Translations under genes and position numbers: made by a program | NCBI RefSeq assembly: GCF_015207245.1 | Contig: NZ_JADEXF010000315.1 | Location: forward strand, 1 to 5,357 | DNA: 5,357 nucleotides | From: Nostoc cf. edaphicum LEGE 07299 | GTDB taxonomy: Bacteria; Cyanobacteriota; Cyanobacteriia; Cyanobacteriales; Nostocaceae | Direction of reading: 5' to 3' | Part shown: positions 5,345 to 5,357 of the stretch, one piece after another | Layout of the letters: every line of letters begins with the position of its first letter | How positions within the stretch are numbered: the first letter of the stretch is position 1 | The notes under the pieces: generated by a model | Told to the model about the DNA's origin: nothing | What the model saw: only the letters and a program-made list of their open reading frames with translations | Databases searched by the model: none

Positions 5345-5357
5345 CTAAGCTAAAACA

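Overview
The window looks like chromosomal DNA from a filamentous, Nostoc-like cyanobacterium. Five copies of the cyanobacterial octamer HIP1 (GCGATCGC) lie in 5.36 kb, the intergenic DNA carries degenerate palindromic repeats of the kind scattered through Nostocales genomes, and the protein types fit: a cyanobacterial TonB-dependent receptor and a caspase/WD40 fusion. No rRNA, tRNA, CRISPR array or intact insertion sequence was found.

Layout. Positions 1-257 are non-coding and hold repeat debris. Positions 258-554 (minus strand) encode a small unrecognised protein of 98 residues. Positions 555-776 are intergenic with two hairpin-forming inverted repeats; the one at 735-770 sits just past the stop codon of the next gene. 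Positions 777-2885 (minus strand) encode a 702-residue outer-membrane TonB-dependent receptor that starts with GTG and has a signal peptide, plug and beta-barrel but no AMIN domain. Positions 2886-3303 are a 418-bp divergent intergenic region. It contains a perfect CGTGTC-N4-GACACG palindrome overlapping a TTGACA hexamer that faces the receptor gene, and an isolated TATAAT that faces the plus-strand genes.

Positions 3304-5344 (plus strand) hold a tightly coupled two-gene cassette. The first gene encodes a 132-residue protein that resembles the effector-associated constant component 1 (EACC1) type found beside variable effectors in bacterial conflict systems. The second overlaps it by 8 bp and encodes a 549-residue caspase-like (C14, metacaspase/orthocaspase-type) peptidase. 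That peptidase has an intact His81/Cys132 dyad, a canonical EF-hand-like loop at 185-196, a basic linker, and seven WD40 repeats that would close one beta-propeller.

How the genes may work together. The plus-strand pair is best read as a small constant component plus a protease effector with a WD40 sensing or docking platform. It is a candidate for immunity or regulated cell death, and the calcium-loop motif suggests one possible activation input. The receptor is divergently transcribed and probably unrelated, with an unknown substrate (siderophore, cobalamin or another chelate). The most interesting part of the window is the EACC1-like/caspase-WD40 dyad. All functional statements rest on motif reading without database searches.
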